Assembly: GCA_903839875.1 (NCBI GenBank) | Contig: CAIMDZ010000205.1 | Coordinates: 1-43,372, forward strand | Origin: an uncultured Bacteroidota bacterium | Lineage (GTDB): Bacteria; Bacteroidota; Bacteroidia; Chitinophagales; Chitinophagaceae | DNA: 43,372 nt | Direction: 5' to 3' | Shown here: one piece after another, positions 19,187 through 28,102 of the stretch | How the letters are laid out: each line of letters opens with the position of its first letter | Position numbering within the stretch: position 1 is the first letter of the stretch | Program-made: the position numbers and the translations under genes | Notes under the pieces: model-generated | Databases searched by the model: none | Told to the model about the DNA's origin: nothing | Seen by the model: only the letters and a program-made list of their open reading frames with translations

Positions 19187-19215
19187 GAAAAACTTTAACA
19201 ATATACACATTCTAA

Positions 19216-20865
19216 ATGAAGAAATCTGCAATTTTATTTTTCATCCTATGTGCATCAATAAGGTCAATGGCACAGGGAACTTTCTCCGGAGACCTGATGA
19301 TGAACCTCAATTATTTTCAGAGAGATGTCAATATCAAGGCATCGGGCAATCCTTTGTACGATAATTATCTCAGTGGTAGTGAAGGCTGGCTGGGCGTCAG
19401 ATACAATATCAAGGGATACACCTTTTCTTTACGTGCTGACGCCTTTAATAACTCCAACCTCAAGAATCCTACTTCTGCAAGTACCGATTTTGGCATTGGC
19501 GCGTGGAGTATCAATAAGGAAATGAAAGACCTTTCCATTACTGTCGGGTCTATCTACGACCAGGTAGGCAGTGGTATTCTCTTCCGTTCTTACGAAGACA
19601 GGGGACTGCTGATAGATAATGCACTGATGGGCATTGAGTTGAAATACAGGATCGGTAAGAAGATAAAAATTAAAGGGTTTACCGGCCAGCAGAAAAACAA
19701 CAGCGCCATTGGCATTAATGGCGCATTGCATACCCCGTCTTATGGTCCGGTTATCAAGGGTATTAACATGGAAGGTGATTTCAGGACCGGGAAGCTGCAT
19801 TTCATACCTGGCATTGGGGTACTGAACCGCACACTAGATGAAAATTCTTACCAGAGTGTAAAGGCTAACGTTGTTAGCCAGTACACCGCAGACAGCGCGA
19901 ACCCCCATTTCACACCGGTTTACAATATGTTTGCCTACACCTTATATAACACCGTTACCTACAAAAATTTTTCCTGGTATGTGGAAGGGGCCTATAAAAC
20001 GCATGATGCAATTGCAAAAGGTGTTAACACCCTATTGTATGATGTACCCGGCAACATAGAATACACAAATATTAATTTTGGCAAGAAAGGCTTTGCCCTT
20101 AGCCTTTCCGGAAAGCGTACTGAGAATTTTGTAATGCGCACTTCGCCCAATGAAATATTGCTGAACGGTATGCTCAACTGGCAGCCTGTTGTAGCAATCC
20201 AGCGCCCTGAACGCCTTATTTCGCGCTATACACCTGCATCCCAGGATATTTCTGAAATGGCTGCAACTGCCAACCTGTTACTGGCCCCTAATGATGTCAC
20301 CAGTTTTACAGCCACCTTTACCCACATTAATACACTCAACAACGAAGAGCTATACCGCGAAGGCTATGTGGAAGGTAATTACCAGGGAACTAAATGGATT
20401 TTCCAGGTGGGTGCGCAGTACCTCGAATACAATTTACAGCTTTACTACGCCAAGCGCAAGTTGGACCCGATACTGAAAGCAATAACACCTTTCGCTGAAA
20501 TCACCTGCCGCATGAACGAAAAGAATTCATTGCGCGCGGAACTGCAATATATGTCCACTCAGCAGGACTATGGCTCATGGGCTTTTGTGCTGCTGGAATA
20601 TGACATGGCGCCGAAATTGTCTATATCTGCATCGGATATGTACAATATCTCACCTAACAAAACCTCAGATAATCCGAACTATTCTGCGGGCGTTATCCCT
20701 AAGGCCAATCATTACTACAATATTTACATTGCCTATACCAAGGGCGCTAACAGGTTCTCTATCGGTTATGTTAAACAAGTGGATGGTATGAATTGTGCGG
20801 GGGGGGTGTGCAGGTATGAGCCGGCATTCAGCGGGTTAAAGGCAACCATTACTTCCAGTTTTTGA
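19216..20865 (+). CDS. Outer-membrane beta-barrel-like protein (resembles DUF6029 family)
   Basis: 549 residues. A signal peptide (about 1-20, ending RSMAQ) is followed by a protein rich in alternating aromatic/hydrophobic strands (GWLGVRYNIKGYTFSLRADAF, GFALSLSGKRTENFVM) and a C-terminus of the beta-barrel type ending FSGLKATITSSF with a terminal Phe. The phrase DQVGSGILFRSYEDRGLLIDNAL is typical of a conserved Bacteroidota family that I recall as DUF6029. Its function is unknown. It is divergent from a TlpA-like thioredoxin and is followed by another secreted protein 38 nt downstream. A role in thiol- or metal-related envelope chemistry would be a guess. Confidence 0.7.
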   Translation: MKKSAILFFILCASIRSMAQGTFSGDLMMNLNYFQRDVNIKASGNPLYDNYLSGSEGWLGVRYNIKGYTFSLRADAFNNSNLKNPTSASTDFGIGAWSINKEMKDLSITVGSIYDQVGSGILFRSYEDRGLLIDNALMGIELKYRIGKKIKIKGFTGQQKNNSAIGINGALHTPSYGPVIKGINMEGDFRTGKLHFIPGIGVLNRTLDENSYQSVKANVVSQYTADSANPHFTPVYNMFAYTLYNTVTYKNFSWYVEGAYKTHDAIAKGVNTLLYDVPGNIEYTNINFGKKGFALSLSGKRTENFVMRTSPNEILLNGMLNWQPVVAIQRPERLISRYTPASQDISEMAATANLLLAPNDVTSFTATFTHINTLNNEELYREGYVEGNYQGTKWIFQVGAQYLEYNLQLYYAKRKLDPILKAITPFAEITCRMNEKNSLRAELQYMSTQQDYGSWAFVLLEYDMAPKLSISASDMYNISPNKTSDNPNYSAGVIPKANHYYNIYIAYTKGANRFSIGYVKQVDGMNCAGGVCRYEPAFSGLKATITSSF

Positions 20866-20903
20866 TCAGGTAGAAGCCTGAGCTAATTTTCAACATTTTC
20901 CCT

Positions 20904-23324
20904 GTGTTCATCTGTTATAGAAAACTCCTGCTTATACTTGCATTAGTTACAATGCAGGCTTTTACATTTGCCCAGGCCGGAAAGAAGACCCTGGCCGCAA
21001 GTGTGGCAGAGGGACAAATAGTAATTGATGGTAAACTCAATGAACCCGCATGGGCACATGCCGATAAAGCAACCGGCTTTATACAATATGGCCCCAACCC
21101 CGGTGAGCCATCCCTGCAGAAAACAGAAGTAAGCATTTTGTACGATAACGAAGCCATTTACGTAGGCGCCTTTTTGTATGATAGCCCTGATAGTATTCTG
21201 AAACAACTCTCCCCAAGGGATGTATATGGCGACCAGAGCACAGATGTATTTGGTGTTACCTTCGATACCTATAACGACAAGCAGAACGCCACCCAGTTTG
21301 CCGTTACCGCCGCGGGTGTGCAGGTAGATGCCATCATTAAATTTGACGGTGGCAACGGATCATGGAATGCCGCCTGGTATTCAAAGGTTTCCTGCAACGA
21401 AAAAGGCTGGTGTGTGGAAATGAAAATACCTTATGCCGCTTTGCGCTTCCCTAATAAAGCGGAACAACTTTGGGGCGTCAATTTTTTCAGGGTCATCAGG
21501 CGAACCAGGGAAACATCGAATTGGAATATGGTGCTGCCAACTATCCCCAATGGCCTTAGCCAGACAGGCATTCTCGCCGGGATCCGGAATATTAAGTCTC
21601 CTGTCAGGCTTTCACTGCTTCCCTACATTTCAGGTTATGCCGAGAACTATAACGGGGTTAATGCTACAACGCTGAATGGTGGTATGGACATAAAGTATGG
21701 CTTCAACGAAAGCTTTACTATTGATATGACGCTGGTACCCGATTTCGGTCAAACCATTTATGATAACAGCGTACTCAATCTGTCACCTGTAGAAGTCAGG
21801 TACGACGACCGCCGCTATTTTTTTACTGAAGGTCTGGATCTCTTTAATAAGAACGACCTGTTTTACTCCCGCAGAGTAGGGGGCGCTCCGGTAAATGCGG
21901 CAAGTCCCACCGGGCTTTATCCGAATGATACCATTCTCAAAAATCCCTCTGCCACCAAATTATATAATGCTACTAAGATCTCCGGCAGAACCAGGGGCAA
22001 CCTCGGTATTGGTTTCTTTAATGCAGTATCTGCACCCGCCAATGCTACGGTGAGGGACAGTAATGGCACTGAGCGCCAGGTGCAAACATCGCCCATTACC
22101 AACTACAACGTTATTGTGCTCGACCAGGCCCTGAAAAACAATTCCTACGTCAGCTTCATCAACACCAATGTATCACGCAAAGAGAACAGCTACAATGCCG
22201 ATGTTACTGCGCTGCTCTTTAAGTTTGCCAACAAATCGAATACCTATGGCATTAATGGTTCCGGCGATGTGAGCCAGCTCTACTACACCTCTAAACCTGA
22301 CCTTGGTTACCGATATTACTTCGACATAGGCAAGATCAGCGGCAACTGTACCTGGCGGTTGAGTACCCGTAGTATCAGCGACCATTTTAATCCCAATGAC
22401 CTGGGCTACCTGGACCACAACAACCTGAGTTATTATATTTTCGAGAATTACTATAACACCTACAAACCTAACTCGTTTTTCAATTCATGTACCAATCATT
22501 TTGGTATTGAATATTTCAGGGTTTTTAACCCTGATGTTTTTAAGCAGTTTGATTTCTATGGATCACATTTTATGGTCTTTAAGAATTTTGATGCTGCCAG
22601 TTTTTATTGGTCCGGTCAGCCGGTTAAGAGTTACGATTATTACGAGCCCCGCACCTTCGGCAGGTATTACGTAGCCCCTGAAAATTATATGGCCGGTGGT
22701 TTTTATTCTACCGATTACCGCAAAAGATTTGCCCTCGATATAGGAGCCAGCAACAGGTGGTTCTCAACCCCCGGCCGCAATTCTTTTTCATGGAACATAA
22801 GTCCGCGGTACAGATTCAGTAATCAATTTTCTATGATTTACAGCCTGTCCGGCTCCACGGCTACCAACGATGTGGGCTATGTAGCCGGCACCGCTGATTC
22901 CATTTATTTCGGTACCCGGAATGTGAATACGGTTACCAATACCCTTGATGCAGCCTACATCTTCACCAATACCATGTCGCTGAAGGTGGACGCCCGTCAT
23001 TACTGGTCACAGGCGAATTACAGCCAGTACCATTTCCTGAACAACGACGGCACCACCAGCCCCACCACTTACAATGCCCCGCACAATATCAACTACAACT
23101 CCTTCAATATCTATACCAGCCTCGTTTGGCAGTTCCGCCCCGGCAGCGAGATGAGCGTAGTGTACCAGAACAGCATCTATTCCTCACCCGAAACCCCAGC
23201 CATAGAAAGCAATTATTTCTCCGACGTAAATAATACCTTAAAAGCTCCCCGGAGCAACAGCCTCTCGGTAAAGATCATTTATTACCTTGATTACCTGGCA
23301 ATCAGGAAGGTGGTGAGGGGGTAA
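20904..23324 (+). CDS. Secreted CBM9-like / DUF5916 outer-membrane protein
   Basis: 806 residues starting at a GTG, 38 nt after the preceding gene. The signal peptide is MFICYRKLLLILALVTMQAFTFAQ. Residues about 35-205 form a CBM9-like beta-sandwich (GKLNEPAWAHADKATGFIQY, TEVSILYDNEAIYVGAFLYD, DTYNDKQNATQFAVTAAG, GWCVEMKIPYAALRFP), the N-terminal domain of family DUF5916. The rest (about 230-806) looks like a long beta-barrel (FTIDMTLVPDFGQTIYDNSVLNLSPVEVRYDDRRYFFTEG, a highly conserved DUF5916 segment). The protein probably sits in the outer membrane. The carbohydrate-binding role is only by homology. Its 3' end faces a TMTC-like gene across a repeat-rich 297-nt spacer. Confidence 0.82.
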   Translation: MFICYRKLLLILALVTMQAFTFAQAGKKTLAASVAEGQIVIDGKLNEPAWAHADKATGFIQYGPNPGEPSLQKTEVSILYDNEAIYVGAFLYDSPDSILKQLSPRDVYGDQSTDVFGVTFDTYNDKQNATQFAVTAAGVQVDAIIKFDGGNGSWNAAWYSKVSCNEKGWCVEMKIPYAALRFPNKAEQLWGVNFFRVIRRTRETSNWNMVLPTIPNGLSQTGILAGIRNIKSPVRLSLLPYISGYAENYNGVNATTLNGGMDIKYGFNESFTIDMTLVPDFGQTIYDNSVLNLSPVEVRYDDRRYFFTEGLDLFNKNDLFYSRRVGGAPVNAASPTGLYPNDTILKNPSATKLYNATKISGRTRGNLGIGFFNAVSAPANATVRDSNGTERQVQTSPITNYNVIVLDQALKNNSYVSFINTNVSRKENSYNADVTALLFKFANKSNTYGINGSGDVSQLYYTSKPDLGYRYYFDIGKISGNCTWRLSTRSISDHFNPNDLGYLDHNNLSYYIFENYYNTYKPNSFFNSCTNHFGIEYFRVFNPDVFKQFDFYGSHFMVFKNFDAASFYWSGQPVKSYDYYEPRTFGRYYVAPENYMAGGFYSTDYRKRFALDIGASNRWFSTPGRNSFSWNISPRYRFSNQFSMIYSLSGSTATNDVGYVAGTADSIYFGTRNVNTVTNTLDAAYIFTNTMSLKVDARHYWSQANYSQYHFLNNDGTTSPTTYNAPHNINYNSFNIYTSLVWQFRPGSEMSVVYQNSIYSSPETPAIESNYFSDVNNTLKAPRSNSLSVKIIYYLDYLAIRKVVRG

Positions 23325-23621
23325 AACCCTAAATCCCTGAAGGGACTTCACAGGAGAATAAGACATCGGCTGTGAATCTTTCACCATCGTTTCCGTAGTG
23401 TCAGGAATAAGGTTCGTGTGCATTTCGCGATGGAAGCCTGATTGGTAAAACAGTACTAATCGCATTATTTCAGCTTCAGTGCTCTGATTGCCTGCCGGTA
23501 GGCAAGTTGCCGCCGAGTCCTCCGCCTCCTCACAAGCTATGCTTTGGAGAGACAGGGCGGAGACGGGAAATGTCAAGGCGAAGCGAAACTTCGACCAGTG
23601 GATTTCGACGAGAGGAAATGA
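23325..23621. repeat. Repeat-filled spacer between two convergent genes
   Basis: No gene is seen in 297 nt. It holds a TCCCTgaAGGGA mini-hairpin (about 23339), one copy of a 58-bp dispersed repeat (23442-23499), a CTCCGCC/GGCGGAG stem (23520-23526 with 23556-23562) and a CGAAG-cgaaa-CTTCG stem-loop (23579-23593). Several stacked hairpins between convergent ends could serve as a bidirectional terminator. Confidence 0.6.
23442..23499. repeat. 58-bp dispersed repeat, copy 1
   Basis: TTGGTAAAA, then AATCGCATTATTTCAGCTTC, AGTGCT and CTGCCGGT are shared in order with 26473-26531. Only a few substitutions and one 1-nt length change separate the copies, and both lie outside genes. Confidence 0.75.
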
Positions 23622-25523
23622 TTACTTCTTGTTTTTACTTGTACTATCTTGTTTGTATTTCATAGCATAAGCAAATGCTAATCCTTGTCTTGCCTGTGGT
23701 TGTTTAGGGTCTAAAGCAAGTGTTTTATTAAAATATACAATGGCCGAATCATATTGTTTGAAGTCTGAATAGCAGCAGGCCAGGTTTAAATTGGCAAATA
23801 AAATATCAGGCTGCAGGGCTAATGTTGTTTTGAAAAATCCAATTGATTCCGGGTATTTCTTCAAAAAATAATAGGCTCTGCCTAAATTATAATTAGCAAC
23901 TATTGACTTGGGATTAATTCTTAAAACCCGCAGATCGTGAACAATGGCTGAATCAGACATTTGTAGTTGCTCGTATATCCTGCCTGATTCCAAATGTGCA
24001 CCCTCGAAATCAGGGTAAATAGCCACTGCATGGTTAAGGTAATTTATACTTTCCTGGTCCAGTTGCAGCCTGCTTGCGGGGTTTGGTTCGTTAGGATACA
24101 AATTATGCGATATTTCGGTTGCCAGGCAATAATAAAGTTGACAGTTGCGATCAGATTTTTTCAGGTCTGCACTGAAAAGTGAATAATTATCTTTCCATTC
24201 AACATTGCGGGTGACGGTGAGCGCTGAAAAAATTAAACACACGGGTATAATAGTTATTAAAGCACGCTTATTTTTCAGCATTGATAACCCGGATATTTCT
24301 GATTTTGAAACCCAGCGATCATAAACCAATGCAACTGACAAACAAAAACCTGCTGACGGAAAAAACAAGAACCGTTCAGCCATTTCAGAGTAAACAAGGA
24401 ATGGGATATTGGAGAATAAAGTTAAGGTGCCTAAAAAAAATAAAATACCGAATGCCCACGGGTCTCTACGGATTTTAATAAGCCTGTAAATACCAATTGT
24501 GGCTAAAAGAAGATAGACAGTTAATGAAAGTAATGCAAATACATTACCGAAGCCAACTAACGGAATGCTGTTGTAGCAATAATCACATATCAGCGGGTAA
24601 GGTATAAACAGTAACTTCAAATATTTATCGAGTACCATGATCGCTGTGGCTATCCGAACAAAGGGATCGTGTACGGAAACCAGCGGATTAGAGAGAAAAT
24701 AAATTGTATTTGAATGGTGCATGCCAAGAACGGCAACCCTTGCTGTGAGAAAGGCCATGGTAACAAGCAATGCAGCAACTGAAATAATAAGACTACGCTT
24801 CCTGTTTTCATTTACATAAAAGAAGAAAACAAGCGGAATGATGAATAAAAACGTGATGACTGTTTCCTTTGACAGGAAAGACAGGAACAACATTCCCATT
24901 GCGGTTAGCAATTGTTTTAGCCTTCCATCCCTGGCATAATTTACAAACAAATTCAGCGACAAAAAAGCAAATAAAAAACATAGCAATTCATCTCTGCTCT
25001 TAATGTTTGCCACTACTTCAGTATGTATAGGGTGCAAAGCAAATAATAAAGAGGCAATAAAGGCTATTCCGGTTTTCGCACTGTTAAATAGATTATTTAA
25101 AAAAAGAAAAAGAGCAATAACACATCCAATGAATATAATAATATTTGACAAATGACCTTCAACTGGATTGAAACCGAATAGCTCATGTTCTATTGCGTGT
25201 GTTATTAACGGTACCGGCCGGTAGCTTTCTTCATCTGTAACTCTTTCATAGCCTTTCAATCGTGGGGTTACAAGCAGTTCAGGAATTCCAGAGAAACCTT
25301 TTTGTACTATTGTGTTTTCTGTGACTACCGACACGTCATCCAGAACATAGCCGTTTTGTAGAGTATTTGCATAGATCAAAAAAGACAGTATGCCTAAAAT
25401 GATGCAAAGCTTCATTTTAGTAGAAATCCCGGGCCTGGCAACAGTTACTTTGTTTTCTGTGTTCTTGTTATTTGTAAAAACAGATTTGTCGTTGATCGGT
25501 TTGGGTTTAACTCTTTTGGTCAT
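23622..25523 (-). CDS. TMTC-like membrane protein with C-terminal TPR repeats (paralog 1)
   Basis: 633 residues. After a basic N-tail, about ten membrane segments (about 37-450) carry hallmarks of the TMTC/DUF1736 group of GT-C O-mannosyltransferase-like proteins: NGYVLDDVSVVTEN with the acidic pair at 62-63, LFALHPIHTEVVANIKSRDELL, FLSKETVITFLF, and AERFLFFPSAGFCLSVAL. The C-terminal part (about 520-625) has TPR units (VANYNLGRAYYFLKKYPESI, FANLNLACCYSDFKQYDSAI). Eukaryotic TMTC proteins O-mannosylate cadherins. The bacterial role is not established, but transfer of a lipid-linked sugar to an exported protein is plausible. A close paralog lies at 30817-32694. Confidence 0.82.
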   Translation of the reverse strand: MTKRVKPKPINDKSVFTNNKNTENKVTVARPGISTKMKLCIILGILSFLIYANTLQNGYVLDDVSVVTENTIVQKGFSGIPELLVTPRLKGYERVTDEESYRPVPLITHAIEHELFGFNPVEGHLSNIIIFIGCVIALFLFLNNLFNSAKTGIAFIASLLFALHPIHTEVVANIKSRDELLCFLFAFLSLNLFVNYARDGRLKQLLTAMGMLFLSFLSKETVITFLFIIPLVFFFYVNENRKRSLIISVAALLVTMAFLTARVAVLGMHHSNTIYFLSNPLVSVHDPFVRIATAIMVLDKYLKLLFIPYPLICDYCYNSIPLVGFGNVFALLSLTVYLLLATIGIYRLIKIRRDPWAFGILFFLGTLTLFSNIPFLVYSEMAERFLFFPSAGFCLSVALVYDRWVSKSEISGLSMLKNKRALITIIPVCLIFSALTVTRNVEWKDNYSLFSADLKKSDRNCQLYYCLATEISHNLYPNEPNPASRLQLDQESINYLNHAVAIYPDFEGAHLESGRIYEQLQMSDSAIVHDLRVLRINPKSIVANYNLGRAYYFLKKYPESIGFFKTTLALQPDILFANLNLACCYSDFKQYDSAIVYFNKTLALDPKQPQARQGLAFAYAMKYKQDSTSKNKK

Positions 25524-25923
25524 GCAGGAGCGGTTGGCAAATGAAAATGTAAGTTATGATTTTCTGAATATTCTTCACCGTACTTGATTTTTTTTTAATT
25601 TGGCAAAAGCTAGTCTACGGTATAACTTCAACCAGTGAAATTTTGCCCTATTGTTCAGGATGTTCCTGAGGGCATCCGGAAATGCCGCTAAAACCTTGTC
25701 TCAGGCGGTATTCTATGTGATGATAATGATTTCATAAATTTTGCTATAAAAGCGAATGACATCATAAGCTGAACGGGTTTATCAGACGTTAGCTTCTGTA
25801 ATCTGAGCTTTAATTCACTGAATTCCGTTTGCAGAACGGCTTCCCATTTACCGTTCCGGATGCGCTACGCTAACATCCTGAACAACTGTTACACTACCTC
25901 CCCTACTTCCCGCTGTATCAAAA
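25524..25923. other. 400-nt non-coding stretch holding an inverted-repeat element
   Basis: No reading frame is supported. The stretch contains a 235-bp element (25651-25885) bounded by long interrupted inverted repeats, described separately. The remainder is AT-rich with no clear signal. Confidence 0.55.
25651..25885. repeat. 235-bp element with 24-bp interrupted terminal inverted repeats
   Basis: The left end TTGTTCAGGATGTT (25651-25664) plus GCATCCGGAA (25672-25681) pairs exactly with the right end TTCCGGATGC (25854-25863) plus AACATCCTGAACAA (25872-25885). Each end is also a small hairpin by itself (GGATG...CATCC). The 172-nt interior has no supported gene. This could be a MITE-like remnant or a nested palindromic repeat. 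Confidence 0.65.
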
Positions 25924-26304
25924 CTACCTCCATTTTTTTTCAAATTGCAGTGCTGAGTCTCTAGCTTTCGAGGGATTAAATTTTTGATGCTTAAGATATG
26001 CCTGAAATTGCTGAAACCAGATCAAATTATTTACAGTAATGCTGTTTTTATAATTCTCCAAAAGAAATTGATCAAGGGATTTTGGGCAAATTGAATCATG
26101 TTTTGAATCTTCAACTATGAATTTATCGATAAAATAATTAAATCTTCTGTACGAGTCTATAGGACTATATTTGATTTTTTCTATAATAGAATCGGACTTT
26201 ATTCTGCATTGAATATGTTCAAAACATATCTCCAGATCGGTACGTTTAGTTGAGCAACTTGCTAAACTGAATAAAAGAACAATAAACAAAAATCTAATGC
26301 TCAT
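25924..26304 (-). CDS. Small lipoprotein, function unknown
   Basis: 126 residues. A lipoprotein signal peptide MSIRFLFIVLLFSLASCS has the lipobox LASC with Cys17, so the mature protein should be lipidated and membrane-anchored. The mature part is polar, with many Lys, Asp and aromatic residues (IKYSPIDSYRRFNYFIDKF, NNLIWFQQFQAYLKHQKF), and has no family I recognise. It stands alone between repeat-containing spacers, so the context gives no hint of its role. The signal-peptide pattern supports it as a real gene. Confidence 0.62.
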   Translation of the reverse strand: MSIRFLFIVLLFSLASCSTKRTDLEICFEHIQCRIKSDSIIEKIKYSPIDSYRRFNYFIDKFIVEDSKHDSICPKSLDQFLLENYKNSITVNNLIWFQQFQAYLKHQKFNPSKARDSALQFEKKWR

Positions 26305-26472
26305 AAAAAAACGGTTTATTCAGTTGTTTTGACTTTTCGAATAGAAGATCATGTATCAAATTCATTGTGATAATCCCCTACTTCTGATCCTCCTCCTCTT
26401 GCTTGTTCAAACATTAGGACTCACCGACGGCATTCTGGGAACTACAGCCTAAGAGCATGTTCAAACGCATAT

Positions 26473-26531
26473 TTGGTAAAAGAGTACAAATCGCATTATT
26501 TCAGCTTCAGTGCTATGACCTGCCTGCCGGT
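26473..26531. repeat. 58-bp dispersed repeat, copy 2
   Basis: This is the partner of 23442-23499. It lies in the spacer between the small lipoprotein and the DUF2442 gene and ends with the same TGCCTGCCGGT tail. Confidence 0.75.
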
Positions 26532-26542
26532 GCAAATTGTTG

Positions 26543-26878
26543 TTATGCAGCTTTACCTTCCCGGTTTATTTTTCCAATAAAAGGTACACTCATTCCATAA
26601 AGCACGTCAGGGTCAATATCAAGCGGCGCATCAATTAAGTTTCCGGAGGTGTCCTGCATTTTTACCAAACCATTCCAATAAAGTGTTTTTGATTCGGTAT
26701 CCAGTTGCACATTCATGAAAATAACTTTTTCAAGTAATCGTTCATAAACACTGCCTTGTTCACTTGCCCATTCTCTTAATTTCTGTTCCATCTGTATGGC
26801 CCTTGTCTCACCATTAGTCCATTCGCAAATAATGGTATAGGGAGTAACGTTGACGATTCTTTGAATACGGTGTAACAT
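26543..26878 (-). CDS. DUF2442 family protein
   Basis: 111 residues. The layout matches DUF2442: an N-terminal strand pair with a PYTIICEWTNGETRAIQM core, then VYERLLEKVIFMNVQLDTESKTLYWNGLV, and the characteristic end PLDIDPDVLYGMSV. It starts 6 nt after the DUF4160 gene on the same strand, so the two are one transcription unit. DUF4160 and DUF2442 genes are often paired in genomes and have been suggested to form toxin-antitoxin-like modules. The biochemical role is not established. Confidence 0.82.
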   Translation of the reverse strand: MLHRIQRIVNVTPYTIICEWTNGETRAIQMEQKLREWASEQGSVYERLLEKVIFMNVQLDTESKTLYWNGLVKMQDTSGNLIDAPLDIDPDVLYGMSVPFIGKINREGKAA

Positions 26879-26884
26879 AGTGCC

Positions 26885-27148
26885 TTATTTTAATGGTTCA
26901 ATTGACCGGATCTGTGGATTTGGTTTTTGTGCTTCATCAAAGTTATTCAATAGTTCCCGCTCATGCAATTCCGCCCATTCAATAACGAGTTTCAGGGCGC
27001 GGTTTGATAGGCTGCCGTTCAATATTGTTTTGTTTCTTATGTCTATCATCACCTCATCGTTGCCATATATAGCATGAAAATGAGGAGGGAAATGATCCTT
27101 GGCATATATATAAATTGAAATCCCAAAAAAACGGCTTATATGCGGCAT
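26885..27148 (-). CDS. DUF4160 family protein
   Basis: 87 residues from the ATG at 27148. The frame stays open to a TTG at 27160, but MPHISRFFGI is the family's usual start. Family landmarks: SRFFGISIYIYAKDHFPPHFHAIYG (about 4-28, with the PPHFHA signature), then IDIRNKTILNGSLSNRALKLVIEWAELHERELLNNFDEA. A TATATTTG box lies 9 nt upstream on the same strand. It is the first gene of a two-gene unit with DUF2442, a common pairing suspected to be a toxin-antitoxin-like module. The function is unproven. Confidence 0.88.
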   Translation of the reverse strand: MPHISRFFGISIYIYAKDHFPPHFHAIYGNDEVMIDIRNKTILNGSLSNRALKLVIEWAELHERELLNNFDEAQKPNPQIRSIEPLK

Positions 27149-27157
27149 ATGGTAAAA

Positions 27158-27165
27158 CAAATATA
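27158..27165 (-). promoter_or_regulatory. Candidate -7 element TATATTTG for the DUF4160-DUF2442 unit
   Basis: The - strand reads TATATTTG, matching TAnnTTTG, 9 nt before the ATG at 27148. No clear -33 TTG was found at the normal distance. Confidence 0.4.
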
Positions 27166-27277
27166 CGCATAGTTTGAAAAATGCCGGTTCTTACTTCTTA
27201 CCGGCGGACCTTCTTTTTCTCCACTGATCGATGCGGCACGCTTAAACCAGTAAAGGATTTAGATCAGTAAAGGTGTA

Positions 27278-27781
27278 TTATTCCCCGGGTTCGTAGTAGT
27301 TGTTGTTGACGTCTATTTTGTGAACAAGCCTGGTGTACTTATTCACGGCATCGGTAGCGTCAACAGCCGGGAAATTAATGCGCACCACCACGAAGTAGGA
27401 TGTCGGGTTTTGATTTCCCTGGCGCGGATTGAGCGTATAAGGCCCGCTTTTATAAAGGCCGCTCCCATCTTCCGACATAGGTATACCCAGTTCAGAGTTA
27501 CCAGGTACACTCACCCAGGCAAACACCATCACAGAGTCCGCGTTGCAGCTTACGTTAATGCTGATCTGGGCCGTTAAGTATTCGCATACATTGGTGACAT
27601 TGGCTGTATACAGGAAACTGGCTGTACCTGAATTCACATTGTCAAAAACAGCATCACCTGTGAAATCAGTATTGGTAGGATTCTGCTTGCAGTTTTGTTT
27701 TTTTTGCTCTTTTGTGCATCCGCTTACATAAAACAGGGTAATGATACTTAGCAGGCAATAATAAAAAGTCTTCATAATCAT
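27278..27781 (-). CDS. Lipoprotein, function unknown
   Basis: 167 residues. The lipoprotein signal ends in YVSGC (lipidated Cys22), preceded by YYCLLSIITLF. The second Met (residue 3) is an alternative start. The mature protein has a beta-rich pattern (GTASFLYTANVTNVCEYLTAQISINVSC, YFVVVRINFPAVDATDAVNKYTRLVHKIDV) and several cysteines that could pair in the periplasm. No family is recognised. It is an isolated single gene. The frame looks real because of the signal peptide and the consistent composition. Confidence 0.62.
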   Translation of the reverse strand: MIMKTFYYCLLSIITLFYVSGCTKEQKKQNCKQNPTNTDFTGDAVFDNVNSGTASFLYTANVTNVCEYLTAQISINVSCNADSVMVFAWVSVPGNSELGIPMSEDGSGLYKSGPYTLNPRQGNQNPTSYFVVVRINFPAVDATDAVNKYTRLVHKIDVNNNYYEPGE

Positions 27782-28102
27782 TGTTTTTATGAATGCTAAG
27801 TACGTAATTATCAGGGCAGTTTACAATGACAGTAATTTGTGTATCTATTGATTCTTGTCAGTCGTATTGAGGACTTAAAAATCAGGCGGTTTTGATTAGT
27901 GCAAATGGTTTCACGCAAAGGTGCTATTTCAGATCATTTTATTGCACTCTAGTTGTGTTGTTAAGCTCGCAAAGCTCTTATTGACCAATGCTCAAACCTG
28001 CCAGACGGCACAGCCGGCAGGCAAATTATAAATGTCTGGGCAATACCGGGCCGTTGACAATAGATCGCAGTAATCCTGCATTTGCAATTTTGACTGTGGG
28101 GA
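27782..28102. other. 321-nt spacer with repeat fragments
   Basis: No gene is supported. It contains two CTTTGCG-family fragments (27909-27922 and 27965-27977, inverted orientation) and a CCTGCC/GGCAGG palindrome (27997-28002 with 28016-28021). Confidence 0.5.
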
